Positions 1 to 10,837 of a stretch of 64,000 bases of DNA are shown here, one piece after another. The position numbers and the translations under genes are program-made. The notes under the pieces were generated by a model that worked only from the letters and a program-made list of their open reading frames with translations, had not been told where the DNA came from and did no database searches. Source of the stretch: Datura wrightii (lineage: Eukaryota; Streptophyta; Magnoliopsida; Solanales; Solanaceae); contig JASDFA010000010.1 of assembly GCA_035772735.1 (NCBI GenBank), forward strand, positions 32,551,501 through 32,615,500, written 5' to 3'. Position 1 is the stretch's first letter; the number at the start of each line of letters is the position of its first letter.

Positions 1-596
1 CTCCCCCTTGGGAATATTTATCCTCGAATGTTGGGTTATGCATACTAAAGAACTAGGAAAAGAACTGCCATCCCAAATACTGAACATCTGAAGTTGAAAA
101 CTGACACAATGATTGACTCCGGGCTGATACATGTGATTGAACTGAATTCATGAAATATACATATATGCTAAGACATGAATGGAACTATTATCCACGAGTT
201 GACATAAAACTGAATAGAGTTCTAAGGATGAAAATTGTACCTCCAGCTGGAACTGAGCTGGTAGGAAAAGATATTGGTATTTAGCCATCATATCTGTTTT
301 GTCTTCCCACATAGCTCTCTCAACAAGCTGATTCATCCACAAAACATTCACCGAGGCCACATCCTTGTTCCTAAGCTTATGAACCTGATGATACAGTATC
401 TAAATTAGTACCTCCTCATAGGTAAGGTTGTCCTTCACCCTAATTTCCTCTACCGGAACCGCTAAAGATGGATCTTCGATGCATTTCTTCAACAAGGACA
501 TATGAAACACTGGATTCATTGAAGCTAACTCTGCTGGTAGCTCCAAATCATCGATCACCTTGCAAACACATCTCACAACCCTATATGGACCAACAT
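1..596 (-). pseudogene. chromovirus integrase C-terminus and chromodomain fragment, copy A
   Basis: Read on the minus strand from 596 down to 148, this encodes the end of a Tekay/Del-like Ty3-gypsy polyprotein. It starts at the integrase C-terminal VGPYRVV-type segment, runs through LPAELASMNPVFHMSLLKKC, and ends in a chromodomain-like tail (ASVNVLW, then MMAKYQYLF). Only one in-frame stop (TAG at 400-402) interrupts it. The N-terminal side is cut off abruptly at 596/597 where a family X LTR begins. Positions 1-147 are the 3' untranslated stretch ending in a CCCCCTTGGGA polypurine-tract complement, so this element's own 3' LTR should lie just left of the window. The same fragment recurs at 43535-44132. 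Confidence 0.8.
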
Positions 597-2867
597 TGTC
601 ACGACCTAAACGGATGCTCGGATTGCGACATGAGACAAGGAGCCCCGAGGGACCCTAAGTCGACCCATAGCATAATTCTAATCTAACTCAATTAAGAACT
701 TAATAATTATCAATACATTCCTAGCAGAAGTCAAACTTGAATATAACATTAGAATATAAATCTGAAGCTGAAAACTGAAATATATAAAGAAAAGATAGAT
801 AGTCTGGTCCTCAGAAGATGAGGACTCACTAATAAGCAAACGCTAACTCCGTTAAGCTTTTTAAAAGCAGGGATGAACTTGAGAGTCGGGTCTTGTATCA
901 TGAAATGCTACAACATAGGAACTATGCGGTCAGTACGTGGAATGTGCCGAGTATGAAAGGAAAGTAAAATCGCTAAAGTAAGTAAAAATCCCTTTAAACA
1001 CAATGTGATAATTAAACATAAACATCAGTAAACTGAGAGTAGGGATTGCATGCATTCTGTCTGAATTCATGATCTTTTCATAAAATGATAATACATAGCT
1101 TTATAACATCAAACTGATTCGAATGACTCAAAGCTGCAATATGACATGTATAGAAAAGCTGAACATTGAGTCAAACTTTTCTTTTAGAACCTGCATGAGT
1201 ATATGATAACCATGAGTAATGAATATGCGTAACTGAATCATATCGAACAACTAGAGACTCATCACTTAACAAACATATCATGATAGAGCGTACTTGGTCC
1301 CGACTATCACACTCAAGTGGGCAGAGCTGTCCAAGCCTTACCATGGCTAAGGATGCGACCATGATATCGATATTAATCTAAAGACCCATTTGGGAAAGGG
1401 AAAAATCACAAGGGAGGTCCCAAGTCATATAATAGTATCAACCTACGTTGGCACGTAGTTCAGGGGCATAGGGTGATCATCCCTTAGCCCACTCGATGCT
1501 AGACTCTTCTTCCAAAAACATGCAACGCTCTACATCGTATATAACGAATCTCAACATCATCCATGGACGAAGCTCAATAATCAAATAATCTCAAATACGA
1601 AATCATGCATATGAGAAACTTTAGTTCAAGACATACCACAAACTGAAAACATACTTGGGAGCCTTTACTCCAAAACCATGTTGTAAGCTTTACATAGGAA
1701 GATTTAACTCAAAACATACCACAAACTAGAATAATAAATTTGGGAGTCTTCACTCCAAAACAATGTGGTAAGCTTAGTTCGGGAACATCATCATTTAAAC
1801 TTAACATGTGGGCATTGCCCAAAGCTTTATCATACTTAGAAATACTAAGTCTAATCGAAAACATAATTATAAACATGGGTATCTTCAATTCATGCTTTTG
1901 ATCATAATATCTCATCATTATCATGTATGCTTCACAAATGTTACTTTTCATGATCATATCATCAATGAGCTTCAACATTCATAAGGCTACAAACATAATT
2001 TAATTGAAATCATTAGAAACTTAGCCCATGCTTCAAAATTCGATAATAAAATCATAATAAATTCATACCCATGTAAAGAAATTGAAGGTTCATGCATTTG
2101 GGTAAAAAACCCATAACTTGATCAGAGTAAATTCTCATATTTAGATATAAATTGGGCATGAGTGTGGAAGTAAACACCCACTCATATACCTACATATCTG
2201 GAAGGGATTGATTCTACCACATCTCTAATTTACAAAGAAGGACTAGAATGAAAACCTTGAATGCTTTCTCTAGATCACCTCCTCAACCTCTCAAGTTTGC
2301 ATGCATGGAAGGAAATAACTTAGAATAGGTTTTCCCCTACTTAAACCCACTAGAAAGAGTCTTAAACGATGTATTATAGACTTTAGGAACTTAGGAATTA
2401 TGAAAAGGGCCTTACTAAATTCGCAGGAAATTGCTGTCAGGTGGTCTTAACGAATGCCCTAACGACTCGTGGTCCAGGGTAATGACTCGTTCCCTTGCTC
2501 GTCAGGTACATTGCCTGGCCTTGTCTTCTGGGCTCATAACGATTAACATCATGACTTGTTAGAGGTGACCATGACTCGTGGTCACTAGTCATGAAGTACA
2601 CTGTTCTTCTTCCTTCTCTTTCCTTCTCCCCACCCCACGACTGACCTAACGACTCCTGGGGTATGACCACGATTCATTGCCACGCCTGTCAGGACCCTTT
2701 TTCTTCCAAGTTTTCAAACTCCTCCCTGGCCTCCCCACGAGTTACTTGACGACTCATGGTCTGTCCTCACAAGTCCTATCACGACTCATCCTGAGTCTGC
2801 AACATCAACTTTATATTTTCCCCATTTCAACTCCCAAGTACGATCTTTGGGCTTCCAGGGTATAACA
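597..2867 (-). repeat. family X LTR, block A copy (2271 bp)
   Basis: It begins TGTCACGACC and ends GGGTATAACA, the complements of a standard TG...CA pair. The block B copy at 44133-46403 has the same length. The 5 bases before it (592-596, AACAT) are a candidate target-site duplication. Internal sequence of the same minus-strand element follows at 2868 with a polypurine-tract complement, so this is that element's 3' LTR. It contains a GTATCATGAAAT-type hairpin near 895 and a degenerate CACGACTCGTG array at 2440-2800. Several ORF-like stretches inside are not genes. Confidence 0.85.
2440..2800. promoter_or_regulatory. family X U3 array of CACGACTCGTG-like motifs
   Basis: About ten degenerate copies of ACGACTCGTGG and its variants occur here, for example 2462-2472 and 2571-2580. 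The best versions form CACGA-C-TCGTG, an odd-length palindrome. In the minus orientation of this LTR the array lies in the first 450 bases, the expected U3 position. Related arrays lie in the other family X LTRs (38690-39180, 42655-43450, 45980-46330). A role as enhancer is inference. Confidence 0.45.
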
Positions 2868-3273
2868 ATATCTCCCCATTCATCCTCAAATGTTGAAAAC
2901 AAGCAGAAGACAAAAACATGAAATTAATATATTCAAATACTAATCAGTTAAATCAAAATTGATGACATGACTACCTCTGATTCAAAATGTATAGCTGAGC
3001 TGAATTCAAAAATCACATACACACCCATATACATAGAAGAACTTGCGGGCATGAACTGAACATGAAACTGAATGGAGTCTCAGAGAAAATCTGATAACTC
3101 AAGTCGAAACTGAGTCGGTAGAGAATAAGTGTGGGTATTTAGCCATCATATCTACTTCGGCTTCCCACGTAGCTCCTTCAACATGTTGATTTCTGCATAA
3201 TACTTTAATTGAAGTTACTTCTTTGTTCCTCAGCCGCCGAACCTGACAATCCACTATTTCAATTGGAACTTCC
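2868..3273 (-). pseudogene. family X chromodomain fragment, copy A
   Basis: This is the 3' internal end of the minus-strand family X element, downstream (in its orientation) of its integrase. A polypurine-tract complement and the CATTCATCCTC signature adjoin the LTR. The remaining part encodes a decayed chromodomain tail that is better preserved in block B at 46404-46818. It is truncated at 3273 by the Athila insertion; the bases CTTCC (3269-3273) are the candidate target duplication. Confidence 0.7.
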
Positions 3274-4779
3274 TAATCTTGGGCATAATTATATGCCCAA
3301 GTGATACTCAAATTCTTCATTTCCTCTTTGTTATCTATCGTTATTTGTGCATTCTCATGTGATTTGTAGTTAAAATGTTAATTTATACTAACCAACATGA
3401 TTAGTGTTGTTTTGTAGGTAAAATGGAATTTTGGGAAGCTAAGATACATATTGGTAAAAATCAGGAATGGACTTGGAAGCAAGGAGTGGAAAAGGTCAAG
3501 GAAGAGCAGCAAAAATAAGGGCTTCGCGATGGAGCCGTGTCACGCTGCCATCGTGGAGGCATTCTTCCTCGGGTGATTTAATTTTGGCCATTTCCAGTGA
3601 AGCCTCGCGTTACCTCCGTGACACGGAGGCAATGCCATGCGATGCAGCTGTGGCACATTGAGTACAATTACCTGAGACATCAACTTCCAGTGTAGGTGCG
3701 CGATAGCACCGTGGCATGTTGGCCAGGCTCCACGATGCAGGCCGTGGCACGCCAAGGTGAAAATTCTGTGGAGCCTAATTCCAGAGAGGGTCCACGATAC
3801 CCTCGTGGCACGGAGGGAGTGCTCCGCGATACACTCCGTGGCACGTTGCTTTGTATTCCGAATAAAATTCTCAATAGTATTAATAGCACACTTAGGTTTT
3901 ATTTTAAATGATGCTGACTTGGTTGAGCAAGAACGTGGGTTACAGGTAGTTGAGGGGACGAAAATTCTAGGGTATTTTTCTATCTCTTTCTCTTTTATCT
4001 CAATTGTTTGTATGATTTATACTCATTTGATGATGTTTAATCTACAAATGAGTGACTAAATTTACTTCTTGCTGAGGTTAAGAACAATTGTAGTGGAATG
4101 TAATTGTTGATCATTTTAGTTTTCATCTTTTCTTCAATGGTTGTTCTATCAGTTCTTGTTCTTACTGCATTAATGTTTGGCCAATGTTAGTATATCTAAA
4201 AAATCCAATTTTGATTTTGAAAAGGAAAGAAATTGGAAAGTTGTGAATTGGTAGGATATGATCTCTTCTTAGTTTGGGAAAATTGAGAATTGATTTACAT
4301 TCAGAATAGAAATATATCTGAAAGTCTTATTAGTTAATTAAGGAATCGGTGTTGTATGGCTAGAACATGAAATTCTTTTATCACAGAAATGTAGATTGAA
4401 GGTTCATGATTCTTAAGTTGGATAGGAGACAAAAGTTCCAATCCATAGGCAAGATTCTTCACTAGAAACCGAAGGAAAGATTAACTGAATTGTATCGATA
4501 AATTAATTCCATGCATGTTCATTTTAACCTCAGCATACTCATTACTATAGTTCAGACTCACTTTATAATTTTTCTTTAGATTCTTATTAATTAGTAACTC
4601 AAACTCTCAAAATCTTATTCATTTGGTTGTCTGCATTCTTAAAGATATAGTTTATTAACACTTCAGTCAATTAGTACCATAGCGCAGTCCCTATGGGATC
4701 GATACTTGGCTTTACTTAAGCCACTTTACTACTTGTTCGACCATGTGCACTTGCGTGTAGTAACCATAGAAGCCGAACA
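3274..4779 (+). repeat. Athila A 5' LTR
   Basis: The right end is CCGAACA, followed after six bases by the PBS. The left end is TAATCTTGGGC where copy B has TGATCTTGGGC, so the terminal TG has mutated to TA. Near the left end GGGCATAATTATATGCCC is an inverted repeat. A GC-rich motif array precedes a TATA-like TATTAATAG near 3878 and the AGCACACTTAGG block that is conserved in element 4's LTR, where the TATA box is the better CTATAAATAG. Confidence 0.85.
3526..3845 (+). promoter_or_regulatory. U3 array: GCGAT-N5/6-CGTGNCACG units
   Basis: About seven copies of a bipartite motif occur in 320 bases: GCGAT (or ACGAT, GCGTT), a gap of 5 or 6 bases, then CGTGNCACG or a one- or two-base variant. 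The first is at 3526 and the last ends at 3845. One unit forms the 17-base palindrome CCTCCGTGACACGGAGG at 3613-3629. The array sits directly upstream of the TATA-like sequence. The same motif recurs in the Tekay-like LTR of element 2 and in element 4. Function is unknown; an enhancer like the U3 repeats of tobacco Tnt1 is the obvious hypothesis. Confidence 0.6.
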
Positions 4780-4785
4780 AGTTTT

Positions 4786-4803
4786 TGGCGCCGTTGCCGG
4801 GGA
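4786..4803 (+). other. primer-binding site, tRNA-Asp type (Athila A)
   Basis: TGGCGCCGTTGCCGGGGA lies six bases after the LTR end. It is the usual Athila-type primer site and is perfect here. Confidence 0.9.
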
Positions 4804-4928
4804 CTGGCAATTGGTAAAAAAATTTTCTTAGTGTTCCTTTACAATTTCCATATAACTGCTGACAACTTGATCTTAGCCTGTCTTTTGTAGATATTGAATT
4901 CTGTTGAACACTGGCAAGAGACAAGGAG

Positions 4929-6194
4929 TTGGTGGATTCATACATAGACCTGGAAAGACAATTTCATTGTCAAAGAAGGGAAGCTCTGGAGAAAAAGCTA
5001 CAGTTGCTCAGACAGACAATCCTTGAGCAACAACAGAATCCACCACTTGTGAGGGCAGTGTTAGTGTCTAAGGAAATGGCGGCTAGGCCGGTTCGCGAAG
5101 TGGCACTCCCACATGCTAATAATGTTACATCAAGTATTCGCAGACCTGAGGCAGGAGGGAGGTTTGAGCTTAAACAGAACATGATGCAATTGCTGCACAC
5201 TAGCGGCCAATTCACAGGTCTCCCTTATGAAGATCCACAAAAACATCTCCAAAACTTTTTGGAGATAAGTGACACTTACATCCACGCTGGAGTATCATCC
5301 GATTACGTAAGGCTTACATTATTCCCATTTTCATTATTGGGGGAAGCATAGGGGTGGTTGAAAGCTTAAACACCTAATTCTATACCCACTTGGGATGATC
5401 TTGCAAGAAAATTTCTGATACGGTTCTTTCCATCCGGGAAAACAACAATACTTAGAAGTCAGATTCTAAGTTTTAAACAAAGAGATGGGGAGAATCTATC
5501 TCAAGCTTGGGAAAAGTTCAAATCATTGCTAAGGGATTGTCCTCACCATCACCAGTCAAATGATGTGCTGGTCCATACATTCATAGAGGGTTTGGAACCC
5601 CACACAAAAAATTTTCTACACTCAGCAGCTGGGGGACAAGCATTTGAAAAGACTTATGAGGAGCTGTATACTTTGTTAAATCGTATTTCGCAGGGAAATC
5701 CAGAGTGGAATGCGGACTCTTCTAGAGGAGGAACAAGGAAAGCGGCAGGAGTTTGTGAAGTGGATGGTTTTACAGCGATCGCTGCACAGATAGCTGCATT
5801 GCAAAATTAACTCAACACCCACTTCAGCAATATGAGCTTGAATTAACCTCCAGTCCTAGTTAATGTAGTGCAACAGATTTGGTGTGAAGTATGCAGTAGT
5901 AATGAACACTGAGCCTGAGTGTTGTGGTGCAAATCCAGATTCAGTGAACTTTGTTGGGAATGTACAGAGAAATAATCACCAACAGTATGGCAATAATTAC
6001 AACTCGAATTGGAGGAATCATCTGAATTTCTCTTGGGGTAATAACATCCATCAAGGACAGAGTTTGAATCAGGGTGCGCAGAGAAATCAAGGGGGCAGCA
6101 GAACTATCAGTCTCAATATAGAGGCAACAACGCACCTCCTCCACCACCCACCAGCATTGAGGAAATGTTTAAAACAATGTTAGCTAACCAAGCT
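4929..6194 (+). pseudogene. gag: Athila gag (copy A)
   Basis: Capsid-like Gag, which would package element RNA. An N-terminal helical segment rich in Gln (LRQTILEQQQNPP) leads into a Retrotrans_gag core (GQFTGLPYEDPQKHLQNF onward, then HQSNDVLVHTFIEGLEPH). A zinc knuckle of the form CxVCxSNEH occurs near 5892-5915 but is split by a frameshift, also present in copy B. Further lesions: TAG at 5349-5351, stops around 5370-5390, and TAA at 6195-6197 just after the coiled-coil IEEMFKTMLANQ segment. There is no convincing ATG at the N-terminus; 4929 is only where the frame opens. Confidence 0.8.
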
Positions 6195-6197
6195 TAA

Positions 6198-7942
6198 ATG
6201 CAGGTTGATCGTGAAATTGGCAGCAGACATAAAAAACAACCAGTTAGCTACAAAGGCGTTGGAGTAAAAGTTTGGACAACTAGCTGGAGCTCAAAACACC
6301 AGCTAAGAGGAGGACTACCGAGTGACACTGACCCAAATCCCAAGAAGGTTAATGCAGTGACCACAAGGAGTTGTTTACAACTCAAGGAGGTGGAACCAAA
6401 AAGACCACCTCAGCAGTCAGGAGCAGTGGAGAAAGATAGGGAACATGATGATGAGAGGGGGAAGGAGAAGGCAGCTGAAGCAGAAAGACCACTACCCCCG
6501 TTCCCTCAAAGATTAAAGAAACACAAGGAGGAAGCTTGTTTCAAAAAGTTCATGGAGGTGCTTAAACAGGTACACATTAATTTACCTTTGGTTGATGTTT
6601 TGCAGGGAGTACCAAAATATGCAAAGTATATCAAGGACATCATAGCTAACAAAAGCAGATTAACGGAGTATGCTACGGTGGCACTTATTGAGGAGTGCAC
6701 TTCCCGGATACAAAACAGATTGCCAACAAAGCTCAAGGACCCTGGGAGTTTTGCAATTCAGATAACAATTGGGCAAAGTATTCGAGCACCCGGATTATGC
6801 GATTTGGGAGCGATAATTAACCTGATGCCGACATCGGTGTTCAAGAAGTTGGGGCTGGGCAGTCCTTGACCAACTACAGTAATCTTGCAATTAGTGGATC
6901 GTTCCTTGGCCAGACCAGATAGCATTGTGGAGGACGTGCTGGTGCAAGTGGGCTCCCTTATCTTCCTGGTAAATTTCATTGTCTTAGATTTTTAGCTGTA
7001 TGCGGAAGTCCCATTTATTTTGGGACGTCCTTTCTTGCCAACCGGGAGAGCTTTGATTGATGTAGCTGCAACGCAGCTAACCATGCGAGCGCATGACAAA
7101 GTGGAGGTATTTGATGTATATAAGGCCATGAAGCTTCCATCCATATATGAGGAGCTTTCAGCAATCAATGTGCTAGACCAAGCAGAAATTCTTCAGATTG
7201 TTGATTCTCGAGATCCATTGGAGAGAGCATTGTTGAGCTTCGATCATTTCGGAGATAGAGAAACTTATGAGATGGGGCAAATGTTAAATGAACCAAAATG
7301 GTATCTCAGGAAGAAAGACTTTCAGTCGTTAATGAGGTCCCTGGAACCATTACCGAAACCATCTATTGAGGAAGCACCTAAACTGGAGTTGAAAACATTG
7401 CCTCCACATTTGAAATGTGTCTTTTTGGGGGAAGATGACACTTTGCCAGTCATCATCTCTGCAGAACTGACGAAGGCACAAGTAAGGAAACATTGGTGGT
7501 TCTCAAAAGAAGGAAGAAAGCGATGGGCGGGCAAATGTCAGATATTCGAGGTATCAATTCAGCTTTTTGCACACACAGAATTTTCATGGAGATAGGAGCA
7601 AATCCTACTGTACAGCATCAGCGAAGGTTGAATCCAATGATGAAGGATGTGGCTAGGAAAGAAGTAATTAAGTGGCTTGATGCAGGTGTAGTCTATCCTA
7701 TTTCAGACAGCGAATAGGTCAGCCTCGTTCATTGTGTCCCAAAGAAGGGAGGGATGACTGTGGTCACCAATGAGAAAAACGAGCTGATCCCTACACACAC
7801 CGTCACAGGCTGGCGGATTTGCATGGACTACAGAAAGCTCAATAAAGCCACAAGGATAGATCACTATCCTATCCCGTTCATTGATCAGATATTGGACAGA
7901 TTGGTTGGACAAGAATATTATAGTTTCCTTGATAGGCACTCT
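6198..7942 (+). pseudogene. pol: Athila pol, part 1: gag tail, protease, N-terminal RT (copy A)
   Basis: The first segment (6198-6869) is a basic linker followed by a retropepsin-like domain. The active-site motif reads CDLGAIINLMP where copy B has CDLGASINLMP, so the DxGAS serine is lost. A TAG at 6993-6995, shared with copy B, precedes the GRPFL protease segment at 7020. RT begins near 7640 (KEVIKWLDAGVVYPIS). A TAG at 7715-7717 replaces a Trp codon of copy B. The frame from 7754 (WRICMDYRKLNKATR) then stays open to 7942, where element 1 has inserted. The same codon phase resumes at 17774. Confidence 0.85.
7938..7942. repeat. target-site duplication ACTCT (left) of element 1
   Basis: ACTCT precedes the TG end of element 1 and is repeated exactly at 17769-17773. 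Copy B has a single ACTCT at the matching site near 51490. Confidence 0.97.
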
Positions 7943-9011
7943 TGTCACACCCCACCTTGGGGGGTATGACAGGCACCTGGTGCCTACTAGACTCTGACTG
8001 CTAAATGGTCCAGCCTGAGCACATCTGGTGCTTTGGATGGCTCTGGCTCTACTCCAAGAAATAAACCAGCTATATAACGGCTGTAAACACAGCCTCCGGC
8101 CAATTGGCCTATAGCCACCTGTACCTGTAGTAACAGCTAACCAGAACACACTCATAACAAGGAACCTATGCTGGCCGACAAGGCCACCATGCTGTCTAGT
8201 CATCTGTAATATCATCACAAAACTACTATAAGACTACGTGACCGGCAAGGTCACCACTACTGTCAAATTAAGGCCTCACACGTCCAACATAAACTGAAAT
8301 ACTAAACAGCTATAACTAACTGCACGGCCTCACGCGACCGACTCAACTGACCACAGGGAAATATATACAGACTGCAAGCCTCTAGAAATAACAATAGAAA
8401 TGATCGGGACAGGGCCCCGACCTACCCGTACTGTACAACAAAAAGGAAATGATATAAACCTCTGAAATATCAAGCTCCGGATGACAGGAGCTGATGACTC
8501 TGCGCTGGCTAGGATCACGAGGGATCGTCTCCTCGTCTATGAGTACCTGCAGGCAAGTAATGCAGCGCCCCACCGGGTGTCAGTACCACTGGTACTGAAT
8601 ATGCAAAGCAACTGAAATAATATAACTGAAAGCAACTGAATATAGATAACATAGCTAGCATTTCTGTACTGCAGGAGATAGCTGAATCTGAAGAAGCTGA
8701 AATGAACTGGATCAAGCTTTCTGTACTGATAAGGCAGAGGCGTGCCTGTAGACGCGTCGGCCTGCTGTCTAGTAGCTAGTATATAGCACATAAATAGATA
8801 TACAAGTAGCAAGCAATAGCCAATACCAACCCCCATAAGCCGGATGGCGCCAAGCAAGCAAACAATCTATATACCCCTACCCGGGTCAAAACCAACCAAA
8901 AATAAATCACTCCACTCGTCTTACAACTGTGAGCTCCTCCTACCGGCCCCCTTGGGTATGCAGCTCAGGCCTTGGCCTCTGACAATAAACTGTGTCTCAG
9001 TCCGAAGACTC

Positions 9012-9231
9012 CTGCCTCTGGGCGCAAGTGCACACGGGGTAATCTGCTGCTGTATCTGTGACTGAAACTGCCCCTGGGTGCAAGCACGCAACAGGGTAAT
9101 TTTATAAAAATCTGTATCTGAAACTGCCCCCGGCCACAAGCGCACACAGAGTAATCTGCCCCTGTAAACAGGGTAATCTGGCTCTGTGCAGAGTAAACTG
9201 AACTGCCCCTGCAAGCAGGGTGATCTGGACC
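9012..9231 (-). repeat. micro-hairpin array inside element 1 LTR
   Basis: Successive small inverted repeats, such as CCCTGTAAACAGGG, CTCTGTGCAGAG and CCCTGCAAGCAGGG, alternate with TAATCTG-like spacers. The partner LTR has the same series at about 16215-16434. Role unknown. Confidence 0.55.
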
Positions 9232-10383
9232 GTATTATCATGGTGGTCGGCCATCATCGTCCTTTAGGCGGATGGCATCGCCCAGCTGGTGGCAGTATCT
9301 GAATCTGGTATCGACACAGCTATAACCAAGGGGCGGTGGGGATGCAAAGGGATACCCACAAGCCATAGCAAGTCTCAACAAACAATAGCACATATAAATA
9401 GCAAGCATGTATAACTGAAAAGACTATCTGAAATCTAACTTCTTATTCTGATCTGTTTCTATATTGAACTGATTCTTACTAATTATACTGATTCTGTAAT
9501 TTCTGTTTAAATGTACGGCTAATCTGTAGCCGAGATACTATTTGTCTGAATGGCTAATCTGTAGCCATAACTGTCTGTCTATTTGATTTCTCTTCACTAA
9601 CTTTTATTATGAAAATCTGTTCCTTTTTATTCTACTACATGCTTGCTAATCACGTAATAGGCTATACTGAATCTGGGATGCTAACTCGCCCTTCGGCGCA
9701 TGCTTTTCTAACCTTCAGACTTAATACGATATAACAACGCAAACTAGGTTTACTGAACTTGCACAATACTTAACATTCAATTCCGGGAATTCTACTACGG
9801 AATTTATTGTACTATACAAGGCTAAAACTACTAACTTGCCGAAAGAACTAGCTTTACATACCTTAACCTCGAGTTATCCGTCTGTCGGATGAGGCTCGGT
9901 CAATACTCCAGCTATTTCTCCCAACTGCATTCACAAATATGTCACTTAATACTAACTATAGCTTTATTGTAAAGAACAACGTCACTTTTGATATAATTAT
10001 AGCCTAAACTTAGGCTTATCGAAAGACGGTCAAAAACTCGCTATTTTCCAGAAGTCCAGAAGGGAGAAATATTCACTTCACAACTAGGAACACATAGACA
10101 CTAGTTTGGAGCAATTCTACTTACCTTAGCTCGGTAGCTCGATGATTCGTCGGCCGTATTTCGTGAAACAAAATCCGTAGGAATGCTCCCTGCTGCTAAA
10201 TACCTCGGTACCTGAGGTTAATTCGAGTTTGGACCACGTTTGACGGCGTAATCGAAAGGAAATTATCAATACTTTACGTCTTCCTTTGTTCTCTGTTGTG
10301 AAGTTTCTGGAAATTATGATATGTTAAAGGAATAAACCGAAGTGGGGCTTATATATAATAGACACTATAAATCGCATTCAGGG

Positions 10384-10432
10384 AATGCGATTTATAAGTC
10401 GCATTCCTGCAATGCGATTTATAAGTCGCATT
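10384..10432 (-). promoter_or_regulatory. element 1 U3 inverted-repeat pair AATGCGA-N8-TCGCATT
   Basis: Two near-perfect 22-bp hyphenated palindromes with a 27-bp period lie at 10384-10405 and 10411-10432. A partial third copy begins around 10370. They sit upstream of the TATA-like box in the element's leftward orientation. The other LTR has them at 17587-17608 and 17614-17635. They occupy the place held by the CGTGNCACG cassette in element 2. Confidence 0.65.
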
Positions 10433-10566
10433 TTGCCTTGCGACGCGCCGACTTGGCGCTTGTCTGATCTTTGTCCGGGCCATTTTCTAGCATGTATGGC
10501 TTTCAAATACTCTTAACCAACACGCGAATAGGCCATCTATATGCCGGAAATTTACGGGGTGTAACA

Positions 10567-10580
10567 TTCTCCCCCCCTTA
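10567..10580 (-). other. polypurine tract of element 1
   Basis: The complement reads TTAAGGGGGGGAGAA against the LTR boundary, the expected plus-strand DNA primer. Element 2 has the same TTAAGGGGGGG sequence at 34392-34402. Confidence 0.85.
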
Positions 10581-10837
10581 AGAACATTCATCCTCGAATG
10601 TAAACTGCTATATGGAGGACTACTCAATTAGCTTAACTTGTTCTTAGAAAAATTTTGGCAGAGTCTCCCCTGTAATATGGACTATAGCAAAAACCTGAAA
10701 TGCAGAAAAGTCCAACACAGGTACTGCATGCGATGCTTTAGGATTCACTGGATAGCTAAACATCAATCTTTCTCACTTATACATATACAACCATAAGGTA
10801 CTACATAAGTAATAATACGGACATACCTGTCGCCTGA

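Larger units (their letters stand above)
7943..10566 (-). repeat. element 1 3' LTR
   Basis: On the plus strand it runs TGTCACACCCC to GGGGTGTAACA. It is the 3' LTR in the element's orientation because the polypurine-tract complement follows it at 10567. It contains the 17-base palindrome CAGTACCACTGGTACTG (8581-8597), a run of micro-hairpins (9012-9231), U3 inverted repeats (10384-10432) and a TATATATAA-type box near 10350-10358. ORF-like stretches inside it are not genes. Confidence 0.95.

Noticed and set aside
2440..2800. A CRISPR-like array of direct repeats
   Set aside because: Repeats are degenerate, unevenly spaced, inside an LTR, in a plant genome.
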